From assembly GCA_002429385.1 (NCBI GenBank), contig DIZL01000001.1:4795-68794 (forward strand): a stretch of 64,000 bases of DNA, in the 5' to 3' direction. Position numbers and translations under genes: made by a program. Of this stretch, positions 9,032 to 19,115 are shown in pieces; position 1 is the first letter of the stretch, and each line of letters opens with the position of its first letter. Origin of the DNA: Prolixibacteraceae bacterium UBA6029 (GTDB lineage: Bacteria > Bacteroidota > Bacteroidia > Bacteroidales > Prolixibacteraceae). The notes under the pieces were generated by a model. That model had not been told where the DNA came from. It worked only from the letters and a program-made list of their open reading frames with translations, and did no database searches.

Positions 9032-10090
9032 ATGAAATCATTTTATCAAATCATCGCTCTGTCAGCCCTTATTGGTGTCGGCACAGCCTGCAACAATCAA
9101 CCAACAACAACTGCCACAGAACTGGCTGTTCCTGTCTCGGTAACCGATATCAAACCCGGTTCAATAGAAAAAGTGATTAATACCACAGGAACGCTAAATG
9201 CTACCAAGAAGACGGTATTGAACACAGAAATGGCCGGCAAATACAAATTGCTGATCAATCCCAAAAGCCACAGGCCGTTTGCCCTTGGAGATTTAGTCGA
9301 CAATGCCCAGGAGATTATTCAACTGGAAGATGCTGAATATGTGAATAGTATTGGTTTTGACAGCAAAAAGCTGAACCTGGAAATTACAGAACAAAACAAG
9401 AAGAAACAACAATCGCTCTTCGAAAAAGGTGGAGTTACTCAATTGGACTACAGAAATTCGGAAGTTAGCTATACCAACGCCAAATACGATTTCGAAAAGG
9501 CCAATCTGCTGATGGCCAAAATGAGTGTCCATGCTCCTTTTAAGGGAGTGATCACCGATCTGCCACCCCAGACCAACGGAACCCTGGTTCCAACGGGAAC
9601 GGCAGTAGTAAGCCTTATGGATTACAGCACCATGACTGTGGCGGTAAACCTGCCGGAGAAGTATATTAACGATGTGGAAATTGATCAGCCGGTTCGTATC
9701 ATGAATTATACCCTTCCAAATGATACGCTGAAGGGAAGTGTTAAAGAACTCTCACCCGCAATAAGTACTGAAACACGCACTTTTGAAGGTGTAGTCATTG
9801 TGGAAAATCCACAACTGAAACTACGTCCCGGTATGTTTGCCAAATGTGATATTGTGCTGGCAAAACATGACAGTGTAATTGTGATCCCCAAAAACATCAT
9901 TATTTCAGGTCAGCGTGGGAAATCGGTATTCATAGTCGACAATGGAACTGCAACAGAAAAACGAATTACAATCGGATTCGAGAATATAAACAGTGCAGAG
10001 ATTACTTCCGGTTTAAAAAAGAACGATCGACTGGTCATCAAAGGATTTGAAACTCTGAAAAACCGTTCGAAAGTCAAGATTGTGAAATAG
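9032..10090 (+). CDS. Efflux RND transporter periplasmic adaptor subunit (lipoprotein)
   Basis: 352 residues, HlyD/AcrA-type membrane-fusion protein. The N-terminus is a lipoprotein signal with lipobox GTAC (Cys at about residue 20). A lipoyl half (about 60-95), a short alpha hairpin (about 95-155) and beta-barrel and membrane-proximal domains follow, including VHAPFKGVITDLPPQTNGTL and RPGMFAKCDIVL. Begins 15 bp after tolC. It bridges the TolC channel to one or both RND permeases downstream. Confidence 0.9.
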   Translation: MKSFYQIIALSALIGVGTACNNQPTTTATELAVPVSVTDIKPGSIEKVINTTGTLNATKKTVLNTEMAGKYKLLINPKSHRPFALGDLVDNAQEIIQLEDAEYVNSIGFDSKKLNLEITEQNKKKQQSLFEKGGVTQLDYRNSEVSYTNAKYDFEKANLLMAKMSVHAPFKGVITDLPPQTNGTLVPTGTAVVSLMDYSTMTVAVNLPEKYINDVEIDQPVRIMNYTLPNDTLKGSVKELSPAISTETRTFEGVVIVENPQLKLRPGMFAKCDIVLAKHDSVIVIPKNIIISGQRGKSVFIVDNGTATEKRITIGFENINSAEITSGLKKNDRLVIKGFETLKNRSKVKIVK

Positions 10091-10245
10091 CATGGAGCAA
10101 GGGGCATGGAGAACGGAGAAAGTGAGAATGGGAGATACAACTTGTAAACACGTAACACCTGGAACTTGGAACCTGGAACCATAAATCTGGATCTAGCCAA
10201 ATCCTTCAATAGATAAAAGTATTCGAATAAATAGAAATAAAACGA
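10091..10245. repeat. Intergenic purine-rich low-complexity tract
   Basis: Contains catggagcaaggggcatgg and ggaacttggaacctggaacc, the same style of GGAGCATGG and GGAAA-rich repeats seen at 34020-34080, 36298-36420 and, complemented, at 26700-26850. No gene is visible in it; it separates the adaptor from the RND gene without an obvious terminator. Confidence 0.5.
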
Positions 10246-13200
10246 ATGAAGAAGTTAACACAATTTGCTGTCAACTACCCGGTAACCATCCTTATGGTGG
10301 TGCTTGGCATTGTTCTGCTGGGATATATTTCTTTTAACAAGCTGGGCATCGACCTGTTTCCGGAGATAAATAATCCACGTTTATTTATCGAGATCAAATC
10401 GGGAGAACGTCCTCCGGAAGAAATGGAGAAACAATATGTCACAAACCTTGAAGCATTGGCTATTCGCCAGTCGGGAGTGACGCAGGTATCGTCAATATCG
10501 AAAGTTGGAGCGGCGCAGATTACTGTTGAATATGCCTGGACCAAAGATATGGATGAAGCTTTCCTGGATCTTCAGAAAGCAGCAAGTGCATTTGCCCAAA
10601 ACCAGACGCTCGATGCATTGAACATTACACAACACGACCCGAATACGGCTCCTGTAATGGTGGTTGCACTCTCCCACGAAAGCATTACAGACATGAACGA
10701 ACTACGGAAGGTAGCCGAGAACTACATCCGGAACGAATTGGTCAGGCTCGAAGGGGTTGCCGATGTGGAAGTTTCAGGTACTGAAACCAACGAGGTACTC
10801 ATTCAGACCAATCAATATATGCTGGATGCCTTCGGTTTGTCGCTCGACGATCTGAATACCCGAATCCAGAGCTTCAATCAAAGTATTTCGGGAGGATCAA
10901 TTACCGAAATGGGCCTTAAATATGTGGTAAAAGGGGTGAGTTTACTGACTGACCTAAGCGACTTTGAAAACACAATTGTAGGGTATAAGTCGGTGATCAA
11001 TGGAAGTACAACTGCCGAAAAGGCGCCCATTTTTCTGCGTGAAGTAGCTAAGATCAGTTTTGCGAATAAGGAACCTGTAAATATCGTGCGGATGAATGGC
11101 GTGCGATGCCTCGGGTTGTCAATCTACAAAGAAACAAGCTTCAATACTGTCAAGGCTGTCGGGGAAATATCAAAGGCTTTAACCGATATGGAGAAGGCTA
11201 TGCCGGGTTATAAATTCAAAGTGATCTCCAACCAGGGGATCTTCATCAGCAATGCTATCAATGAAGTGGAGGATACCTCACTGATTGGAATGGCGCTGGC
11301 AATATTTGTGGTTTTTCTTTTCCTTCGCCGGATTGGAACGACAATGATTATCAGTGTATCGATGCCGGTATCTATTATTGCCACTTTTAACCTGATGTAT
11401 TTTAACGGCCTTAGCCTGAATATTATGACTTTAGGCGGTCTGGCTCTCGGGGCGGGTATGTTGGTCGACAATGCCATCGTCGTTATGGAGAACATTTTCC
11501 GATTGCGGGAGACGGGTATGTCGGTCAAGGATGCAGCCATTCAGGGTACCGCACAGGTGAGCGGGGCAATTACCTCATCGACACTTACAACTATCGTTGT
11601 TTTCCTTCCTATCGTATATCTGCATGGCGCTTCTGGTGAACTTTTCAAAGATCAGGCGTGGACGATTACATTTTCACTTCTTTCCTCGCTGATAGCAGCA
11701 ATATTGCTTATCCCCATGTTGTACAATTACTTTTTCAAAAACAGTATAAAGCCTGGTACAGCAAAAACAGTTCAGGTAAAAGGATATGGCAGGTTTTTGG
11801 GGAGAGTGCTAAAACACAGGTGGACTGTAATCATCAGTGCATTGATTTTACTCTGTTCTTCAGTTCTCCTGATCCCATATATAGGTACTGAGTTTATGCC
11901 AAAAACAGAGTCCCGGCAATTCTCCGTTGATATCAAGATGGAGGAAGGAACAAGACTTCTACGAACCAATGCTGCCGTTGGCAACCTTGAAAACATTATT
12001 CGGGAGGCATTGGGTGATCATCTGGAAACTTTATACAGCGAGGTGGGTCCTTCGACGGGATTGCTAAGCAGTCAGGATGCACTTTTCCAGGGCGAAAACA
12101 CTGCTAGCATTAAAGTATTACTTAAAGCAGATGCCAAATACAGTGCAACTATGGCTATTCAGACCATCTCCCAGGGTTTGGGTGAGTTGCCTGATCTTAA
12201 GCTAAAGTTTGTTCAGGATCAAACTGCCCTGGGCGGACTCATGGGTACTGATGAGGCACCCCTTGTAATCGAGATTCAGGGACAGGACCTGGATGTTATT
12301 CAAAGTCTGTCGAATGAAGTAAAGACCGCAGTTAAGGCAATTCCGGAATTGTATAGTGTTGAAGCATCAATGGAAGGTGGTTCTCCTGAAGTGGAAGTTG
12401 TCGTTGACAGGCTTCGTGCCGGAATCTTTAATATGACCATAACCAATGTGGTCAGCCAGATTAAGGATCAGTTGTCCGGCAAATTAGCAGGGACAGTTGA
12501 AAAAGGAGGAGAAATGCAGGACATTACCATTCGTTTGCCGGACAAAGGGTTAGCTGACCTTTCGGATATGACCATTAAAAACGGGACACAGGATGTTCAT
12601 GTCAATGAAATTGCTACCATCAAACAGGGAATATCTCCAAAAGAAATCTATAGGCGTAATCAGGTTCGTATTGGTAAAATTACGGGGTATATGAATAAAA
12701 ATATATCACTCGATAAGATGGTTAAAAAAGTTAACCTTGCAATTGCGGGCATTAGTCTGCCACCCGAATATAAGATTAAGATTACCGGTGAAGAGGAAAA
12801 GCGAAAAGAATCGATGGATGCCCTCAGTTTTGCCTTGCTTTTGTCGATCGTCCTTGTGTTTATGGTATTGGCGGCAGAATTCGAATCATTGTTGCATCCG
12901 TTCACTATATTAACCACAATCCCCTTTGCCATAGTAGGATCGATCCTGATCTTTCTTATCATGGGAAAGACTTTAAATGTGATGGCCATAATTGGAATCA
13001 TCATGTTGGTCGGTATTGCGGTAAACAACGCGATCCTGCTTGTTGACCGAATCCTTCAGATTCAGAAGGAAGGCATTTCGCGTGTTGAAGCCATCAAGCA
13101 GGCCGGTCAGCAACGTATACGGCCTATTTTAATGACAAAACTGACCACTATTCTGGCCATGCTTCCCCTTACCTTCGGATTCGGAGAAAGTCAATCGTTG

Positions 13201-13362
13201 CGCGCTCCAATGGCCCTGGCTGTCATTGGCGGGTTAATCACCTCAACCATCATGTCACTGGTTGTAATCCCTTGCGTATTTGATGTTTTTGATGGACTAA
13301 AAGACCGGTTCAAAAGAAAAGGTAGTCCTTTAGACGAGGATATGCAAATGACAGAAGAATAA
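10246..13362 (+). CDS. Efflux RND transporter permease subunit
   Basis: 1038 residues, full-length HAE-type RND pump: 12 predicted helices, with two large periplasmic loops (about 33-335 and 555-860). In TM4 the proton-relay pair is VDN (Asp408, Asn409) rather than the AcrB Asp-Asp, and TM10 has NN (927-928) where AcrB has Lys940, so the relay differs from AcrB. This variant is common in the broader RND family. With the adaptor and TolC it forms a tripartite exporter; a second, fused RND subunit follows, so a heteromeric pump is possible. Confidence 0.92.
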   Translation: MKKLTQFAVNYPVTILMVVLGIVLLGYISFNKLGIDLFPEINNPRLFIEIKSGERPPEEMEKQYVTNLEALAIRQSGVTQVSSISKVGAAQITVEYAWTKDMDEAFLDLQKAASAFAQNQTLDALNITQHDPNTAPVMVVALSHESITDMNELRKVAENYIRNELVRLEGVADVEVSGTETNEVLIQTNQYMLDAFGLSLDDLNTRIQSFNQSISGGSITEMGLKYVVKGVSLLTDLSDFENTIVGYKSVINGSTTAEKAPIFLREVAKISFANKEPVNIVRMNGVRCLGLSIYKETSFNTVKAVGEISKALTDMEKAMPGYKFKVISNQGIFISNAINEVEDTSLIGMALAIFVVFLFLRRIGTTMIISVSMPVSIIATFNLMYFNGLSLNIMTLGGLALGAGMLVDNAIVVMENIFRLRETGMSVKDAAIQGTAQVSGAITSSTLTTIVVFLPIVYLHGASGELFKDQAWTITFSLLSSLIAAILLIPMLYNYFFKNSIKPGTAKTVQVKGYGRFLGRVLKHRWTVIISALILLCSSVLLIPYIGTEFMPKTESRQFSVDIKMEEGTRLLRTNAAVGNLENIIREALGDHLETLYSEVGPSTGLLSSQDALFQGENTASIKVLLKADAKYSATMAIQTISQGLGELPDLKLKFVQDQTALGGLMGTDEAPLVIEIQGQDLDVIQSLSNEVKTAVKAIPELYSVEASMEGGSPEVEVVVDRLRAGIFNMTITNVVSQIKDQLSGKLAGTVEKGGEMQDITIRLPDKGLADLSDMTIKNGTQDVHVNEIATIKQGISPKEIYRRNQVRIGKITGYMNKNISLDKMVKKVNLAIAGISLPPEYKIKITGEEEKRKESMDALSFALLLSIVLVFMVLAAEFESLLHPFTILTTIPFAIVGSILIFLIMGKTLNVMAIIGIIMLVGIAVNNAILLVDRILQIQKEGISRVEAIKQAGQQRIRPILMTKLTTILAMLPLTFGFGESQSLRAPMALAVIGGLITSTIMSLVVIPCVFDVFDGLKDRFKRKGSPLDEDMQMTEE

Positions 13363-13367
13363 AAATG

Positions 13368-13435
13368 ATTCCGGATTTTACTTATGGAATTACCAACCTC
13401 ATAGTTGATATTCTCTGATCACTAAAATCCGGAAT
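13368..13435. repeat. Inverted repeat between the two RND genes
   Basis: ATTCCGGATTTTA (13368-13380) and TAAAATCCGGAAT (13423-13435) are perfect 13-bp arms with a 42-nt loop. It has no T-run and may be a processing or partial-termination structure adjusting expression of the downstream fused RND gene. Confidence 0.45.
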
Positions 13436-13539
13436 TGATAATAGTTAAGAAACAGACAGAACAAAATTCTTTTACCAACTGATTGCTGAAAGCTATTCAA
13501 AGAGCTGGAGGCCAGAAGCTAATAGCTAAAAGCCAGGAT

Positions 13540-16500
13540 ATGAAATTCATCATACAACGAAAAGTACTGATCAGCATGTTGTTTCTGGGACTTACCGTCT
13601 TAGGTTATGTCTCTTACAAACAGCTGCCAGTTGAATTGTTGCCCAATGCCGAACTGCCTTTTCTGTATGTTCAGGCCGTATCGGGAACAGAAATGGCTCC
13701 CGAATATATGGAGAATCATGTGGTTATTCCTCTCGAAGGAGCCATTGGAACGCTTGAGGGTATTGAATCCATCGAGTCGAACGTCAATTCACGGCAGTCA
13801 ACTATCGTGGTATATTACAAGAAGGGTGTAAACTTCAAATACGGCTACCTGAAACTTCAGGAAAAGGTCAACGAGATGCAGGCTTCGATGCCCACAGGTG
13901 TTCGGGTCGTCGTGGCCAAAGTCGATCTGAAACAGATGAATTCGCAATTTATGGAACTTCAGGCCCGTGGAGAGGGTGGAATTGACCGGGTGCGTACATT
14001 GGTTGATCAGGACATCCAACCTGATCTGCAGAACATCGATGGAATTGCATCGGTCAATGTTTATGGCGGGAAACAAAAGTCGATTTCAGTCATAATGGAC
14101 ACCAAGGCCTGCGAGGCATACCATATCACACCAGGTAAAATTCGTTCAGTTCTTTCACAAAATACACAAACGCGAACGTATGTTGGGAATCTGAAGGAAA
14201 AGTCTACACTTTTCTTTGTACATGTTACGGCAGAATACACCAATGTAGAAGATATACAAAACCTGGTGGTTGCCAGTGGACCTATTTTGTTGAAAGATGT
14301 GGCTGAAGTGCGGTTTGGTGTCAAGGAAGAAACATCCTACAGCCGGGTTAACGGGAAAGATGCTGTAACGATATTGCTGGTAAACGACTCACAGGCCAAC
14401 CTGATTGATCTTTCGAAGGCCACCCGCAAGATCGTTTCAAAGCTGAATGAAAAAATGGCTGCCAAAGACATTCAGATTGTTGAAATCAGTGACTCTGCCG
14501 ACCAGATGGAGAGAAACATCGATCAGATTATGGAACTCGCATTAATTGGGGGCATAATGGCTATTTTTGTGCTATGGATATTCCTCAAAAATATTCGCAT
14601 CGTTTCGTTTATTGCCTTGGCAATTCCAATATCAATTTTCACTTCATTCAACCTGTTCTATGCCTTCAACATTACCATCAATAGTCTTACATTGGTTGGT
14701 ATGGCGCTTGCGATAGGGATGCTGCTCGATAATAGTGTGGTAGTGCTCGAAAATATCTATCGGCTGGCGGGCAAAGGCTATAAGCCGATGCAGGCAGTGG
14801 TCCAGGGAACCACTGAAGTATGGCGGGCAGTACTTGCCTCCACATTAACCACGATATGCGTTTTTATTCCATTCCTGTTTTCCAAGAATTTTATGGCCGT
14901 GATGCTTGGATTGAACGTGGGGGTTTCGATTATCTCCACCGTATTGGTTTCGCTTGCAGTTGCCATTTTACTGGTACCAATGGCCTCATATGCCTTGCTC
15001 AGAAGACAGGTAGCAAAAAATATTTTCTACGAAAAAGTTACGACCAACATGAGGATGATCCAGATCTACCTGGTCTTCCTTAAAACATGTATGCGTAACC
15101 CGGCGGGCACGATCATTGGCGGAATCGTCCTGTTTTTCCTGGCTATTTTCATCAGCCTTGCCGTCAGCATTAGCTCCTTAACGGAGGTTGCCAACAAGGA
15201 AATCCTTTTATATGTGACCATGCCTTCAGGTTCCTCGCTGGAATCGACCGATAAGACGGTGCAGGAGGTGGAGAAGAAACTGGATGGTTTAGCTGAAAAA
15301 CTGGATGTAATCAGTAAAATTGAAGCAGAACAAGCTGTTGTAACAATTAAATTAAAGGATAAATACGAAGACATTGCGAATCGTTCTTTTGCTGTAGTAA
15401 AAAACGATATCAGTGACAGGACAAAAGGAATCAAAGCTTCGTCAATCTCTTTCACCCAAACACAATCTACCGGCAATTTTCAGGGAGGGAGCCGCAATAT
15501 GATGGGCAGTTTCCAGAAAATGCTGGGTATTGGAACCGATGAAGAAAAAATTGTCCTCAAAGGGCAGGATTTTAAACAGTTGCAGGCAGTCGCTGAGGAT
15601 ATGAAATACTTTATCGCTCAACTATCTTCAGTACAAACGGTTAACCTGAATATTTCTGATAACCGGCCTGAGGTACACTTATATTTTAATCCTTTGCTGA
15701 TGACCGAATACAACATTTCACTGAGCAATGTATTGTCGGAAATCAATTCATTTCAGAAGGAAATAGCAACAAGTATTCAGTACAAACAAGGTGTTGATCA
15801 GTACGAAATCATCATCACCCAAAAGCCTTTGGTCGAAGGTGAGAAGCTGAAGACTGACCGCACAATGGAAGAGTTGAGAATGATGCAGGTCAATGATGCA
15901 GCAGGAGGAATTCATAACCTTCAGGATTTTACAAACATTGTTTATGCCAGCGGAATTTCAGGCATTAACCGGGTTAATCAGGAAAAACAAGTTGAAGTGA
16001 ATTACCGATTCGTGACCGAAGCAAGCAGCTCAAAAGACCTTCTGGCTGCCTATCGGTACGAAATTGATCAGGTGGTAGCCAACTATAATTTACCTTCGGG
16101 CGTTGCCGCCGAAGTTGTTCATGAAGAAACTGATTTTTCAGAGTTCTATTATATGATTGGTGCTGCCATTTTATTGATCTTCATGATCATGGCCTCTGTA
16201 TTTGAGTCAATCACAACGCCATTTGTGCTACTCTTTTCCATACCTCTGGCTGCCATCGGATCATTGATTGCGCTAATTGTCACCAATAACAGCCTCCTCA
16301 ATGCCAATACACTAATCGGGTTCCTTATTCTGATCGGTATTGTGGTTAACAATGGAATTATCCTGATCGATTATACCATTATTCTTCGCAAACGTGGGTT
16401 TCGTCGTTCCCGTGCCCTGATGACTGCCGGTTTGTCGCGTGTCCGTCCGATCTTGATTACAGCCATTACAACCATCGTGGGTATGCTTCCGCTTGCATTG

Positions 16501-18252
16501 GGTGATGCTGAATATGTAAGTGCTATAGGTGCACCGTTTGCCATCGTTGTTATTGGTGGATTGGCTCTTAGTACGGTTCTTACCTTGGTATTTATCCCGA
16601 CCTTCTATTCGGGAATGGAAAATGCCATGGAATGGTTCAAAGAACAAACTATACGTATCCGAATCACCCAGGTTTTATTGATCACCGCTTCGTTTGTGCT
16701 GATCTATTTCAAGGTCGATTCAGGATTATGGAAAATGCTGGACTCAATCATTGTAATTATATTGGTTCCCGGTTCGACCTGGTTTGTTTTAAACAGTTTG
16801 CGAAAAGCACAAACCAAGCTGATAGGCGAAGATGAGAAGCTCCATATTCGAATTCAAAACCTGGTAAAAATATACGATCGTGAAGATCAGTTTGCGCGTG
16901 AATGGGAATCTGGCAAGAAAATACGTCGCCGTGCCGGTCTCGAAAAGCAATTTCACTCCTTGAAAGAGTTCGATTACCTGATCTGGCAAGTCCCCATACT
17001 GGGATTCCTTGTCTACTTCAGCTTCATTTATCTAAATACTGCCTTCTGGCCACTTGTGCTTTCTGTGGGTATAACACGACTTGCCCTAAGCATGTGGATT
17101 CCTTTTGGATTCTTCCTGAATTTCAAGGCAGAAACATCTGGCAAAAAGCTCCCACTGAAAATCTTTAAAGGAGTGCAGATTTTCCTTTTCTGGATCTTAC
17201 CGGCAATCGAATGTCTATTGGTATGGAAAATATCGAAAACCATTGGACTTGTGATCACTTTTGGTGTACTATGGTATCTGGCCCTGGTCATTTCAGTTAC
17301 TTCCAAAAAGCTGTACCAGGAAAAGATCAACATCGACCGTATCACCGGACGTTTTGGAACGATGCGGCGCAGTCTGTTACGTATGGTGAAGAAAATACCT
17401 GTAATCGGGAAAAAGCATCAACCATTTAAGGCATTAAACGGTATTTCGCTTGAAATCGGCACAGGAATGTTTGGTTTGCTAGGTCCCAACGGAGCCGGAA
17501 AATCAACTATGATGCGCATCATTTGTGGTATCCTTGAACAGAGTTATGGAAAGATCTGGATCAATGGGATCGACACTCAGGAGAAACGCGAAGAATTACA
17601 GGGGCTGATTGGTTATCTGCCCCAGGAATTTGGTACGTATGAGAATATGCCTGCTGAAGATTTTCTCGATTACCAGGCTATTCTGAAAGGACTGACAGAC
17701 AAGGATGAACGGGAACAACGCATTGAATATGTGCTGAAAGCCGTTCATATGTGGGAAAAACGATCCGATAAAATTAGTTCCTATTCAGGGGGTATGAAAC
17801 AGAGGATTGGTATTGCCCAGATCTTGCTTCACCTTCCCAAAATATTGGTGGTTGATGAACCTACTGCAGGACTTGATCCACGCGAACGCATACGTTTCCG
17901 TAACCTTTTGGTAGAACTCAGCCGTGAACGAATTGTAATCTTCTCGACGCATATCATCGAGGATATTTCGAGTTCCTGCAACCAGGTGGCTGTAATCAAT
18001 CGCGGACAGGTTAAATATCATGGAACACCTTTCGATATGGTTCATCTTGCAAAAGATATGGTATGGCAGTTTGATATGTCGGTTGAGGACTTCGACAAGA
18101 TGGAAAACAAGCAGCTGGTTACCCATCATATGCGTCAGGGCGATCAGATCAGGGTACGTTTCCTTGCAGGAAAGAAACCAACTGAAGATGCCATACCGGC
18201 GAATCCGGTTTTGGAAGATGCTTATTTGTGCCTCATTAAAGATTTGAAATAG
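13540..18252 (+). CDS. RND efflux permease fused to extra membrane helices and a C-terminal ABC ATPase domain
   Basis: A single uninterrupted frame of 1570 residues from the ATG at 13540 (an in-frame TTG at 13483 is less likely). Residues 1-1030 are a complete RND permease (TM4 motif GMLLDNSVVVLEN with Asp397; TM10 VVNNGIIL near 937). Residues about 1037-1255 add roughly six hydrophobic helices with a charged loop between (about 1090-1140). Residues about 1290-1560 are a complete ABC ATPase: Walker A GPNGAGKST (1315-1323), Q-loop LPQEF, signature SYSGGMKQR (about 1414), Walker B ILVVDEPTAGLD (Asp1439), H-loop FSTHII. An ABC-2 permease gene follows 34 bp later. The architecture is not a family I recognise; coupling of proton- and ATP-driven export is inferred only. 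Confidence 0.88.
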   Translation: MKFIIQRKVLISMLFLGLTVLGYVSYKQLPVELLPNAELPFLYVQAVSGTEMAPEYMENHVVIPLEGAIGTLEGIESIESNVNSRQSTIVVYYKKGVNFKYGYLKLQEKVNEMQASMPTGVRVVVAKVDLKQMNSQFMELQARGEGGIDRVRTLVDQDIQPDLQNIDGIASVNVYGGKQKSISVIMDTKACEAYHITPGKIRSVLSQNTQTRTYVGNLKEKSTLFFVHVTAEYTNVEDIQNLVVASGPILLKDVAEVRFGVKEETSYSRVNGKDAVTILLVNDSQANLIDLSKATRKIVSKLNEKMAAKDIQIVEISDSADQMERNIDQIMELALIGGIMAIFVLWIFLKNIRIVSFIALAIPISIFTSFNLFYAFNITINSLTLVGMALAIGMLLDNSVVVLENIYRLAGKGYKPMQAVVQGTTEVWRAVLASTLTTICVFIPFLFSKNFMAVMLGLNVGVSIISTVLVSLAVAILLVPMASYALLRRQVAKNIFYEKVTTNMRMIQIYLVFLKTCMRNPAGTIIGGIVLFFLAIFISLAVSISSLTEVANKEILLYVTMPSGSSLESTDKTVQEVEKKLDGLAEKLDVISKIEAEQAVVTIKLKDKYEDIANRSFAVVKNDISDRTKGIKASSISFTQTQSTGNFQGGSRNMMGSFQKMLGIGTDEEKIVLKGQDFKQLQAVAEDMKYFIAQLSSVQTVNLNISDNRPEVHLYFNPLLMTEYNISLSNVLSEINSFQKEIATSIQYKQGVDQYEIIITQKPLVEGEKLKTDRTMEELRMMQVNDAAGGIHNLQDFTNIVYASGISGINRVNQEKQVEVNYRFVTEASSSKDLLAAYRYEIDQVVANYNLPSGVAAEVVHEETDFSEFYYMIGAAILLIFMIMASVFESITTPFVLLFSIPLAAIGSLIALIVTNNSLLNANTLIGFLILIGIVVNNGIILIDYTIILRKRGFRRSRALMTAGLSRVRPILITAITTIVGMLPLALGDAEYVSAIGAPFAIVVIGGLALSTVLTLVFIPTFYSGMENAMEWFKEQTIRIRITQVLLITASFVLIYFKVDSGLWKMLDSIIVIILVPGSTWFVLNSLRKAQTKLIGEDEKLHIRIQNLVKIYDREDQFAREWESGKKIRRRAGLEKQFHSLKEFDYLIWQVPILGFLVYFSFIYLNTAFWPLVLSVGITRLALSMWIPFGFFLNFKAETSGKKLPLKIFKGVQIFLFWILPAIECLLVWKISKTIGLVITFGVLWYLALVISVTSKKLYQEKINIDRITGRFGTMRRSLLRMVKKIPVIGKKHQPFKALNGISLEIGTGMFGLLGPNGAGKSTMMRIICGILEQSYGKIWINGIDTQEKREELQGLIGYLPQEFGTYENMPAEDFLDYQAILKGLTDKDEREQRIEYVLKAVHMWEKRSDKISSYSGGMKQRIGIAQILLHLPKILVVDEPTAGLDPRERIRFRNLLVELSRERIVIFSTHIIEDISSSCNQVAVINRGQVKYHGTPFDMVHLAKDMVWQFDMSVEDFDKMENKQLVTHHMRQGDQIRVRFLAGKKPTEDAIPANPVLEDAYLCLIKDLK

Positions 18253-18286
18253 AAAATTATAACTTCTTGTTAATACAACTACATTT

Positions 18287-19012
18287 ATGCAATCCATTTC
18301 AGCAAAAGATCTTCGGAATTTCGTAAGCCTGTTTCACCGGATGGTGAAATACAACATGAAGGTCATTTTCGGTAACCGGTTTATCTGGTTCGTGGTAGCG
18401 GCAATAGTTTTCTATTTTTTTATTGCCATCAACAACATTTACGATAATCGCCAGATTGATGAAGGATATATTTACGGGCTTCAGATTATGCCTGGTATTC
18501 TGCTCATTTTTTATCCAATGACTTTTGGAATTCAAAATGACCTGGATGCAGGCATTCTTGAGATATTATTCGGGATACCCGATTACCGTTACAAGGTATG
18601 GCTGGTAAGATTGGTATTGGTGTTTGTATTGGTTTTTCTGATGATGATGGGTCTTACGGTTATGAGCTATTTCCTCCTTGCCCCGGTGAATATTATTAAT
18701 CTGAGTTTCAATGTCATGTTCCCAATTTACTTTCTGGGTTCAATGGCATTCCTGTTTTCGACTATAATTAAAAACGGAAACGGAACAGCTGTAGTTATGG
18801 TAATCATTGGTGTGATCCTGTTTATTTTATCTGCTGCTCTTGGCAATACCATGTGGAATATCTTCCTGAATCCGTTTAGTATTCCTAATCGCCTCAATGA
18901 AATGGTCTGGCAGGAAATTACCACTAAAAACCGCATCTTCCTTGCAGTGGGATCGCTATTGTTTGTGCTCTATGGGCTCTTTAATCTGCAGAAAAGGGAG
19001 AAGTTTATCTAG
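18287..19012 (+). CDS. ABC-2 type permease, probable partner of the fused RND-ABC protein
   Basis: 241 residues with about six hydrophobic segments (roughly 27-46, 61-80, 104-126, 133-152, 161-183 and 215-235) and a LEILFGIPDYRYKVWLVRL loop typical of ABC-2 permeases, where the coupling helix lies. There is no separate ATPase gene beside it, so its ATP-binding partner is presumably the C-terminal domain of the preceding 1570-residue fusion. A strong terminator follows. Confidence 0.8.
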   Translation: MQSISAKDLRNFVSLFHRMVKYNMKVIFGNRFIWFVVAAIVFYFFIAINNIYDNRQIDEGYIYGLQIMPGILLIFYPMTFGIQNDLDAGILEILFGIPDYRYKVWLVRLVLVFVLVFLMMMGLTVMSYFLLAPVNIINLSFNVMFPIYFLGSMAFLFSTIIKNGNGTAVVMVIIGVILFILSAALGNTMWNIFLNPFSIPNRLNEMVWQEITTKNRIFLAVGSLLFVLYGLFNLQKREKFI

Positions 19013-19043
19013 AACCATAATAAAGGAAAGAGGAAAAAGGAAA

Positions 19044-19075
19044 GGGATTCCATCTTTTTTGAAAGATGGAATCCC
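19044..19075. terminator. Bidirectional terminator between convergent permease and patatin genes
   Basis: GGGATTCCATCTTT and AAAGATGGAATCCC form a perfect 14-bp stem with a 4-nt loop, between genes that converge from both sides. Confidence 0.75.
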
Positions 19076-19115
19076 TGAATATTGCGAAATACGCATAAAA
19101 GATCCGATCTTTCCT

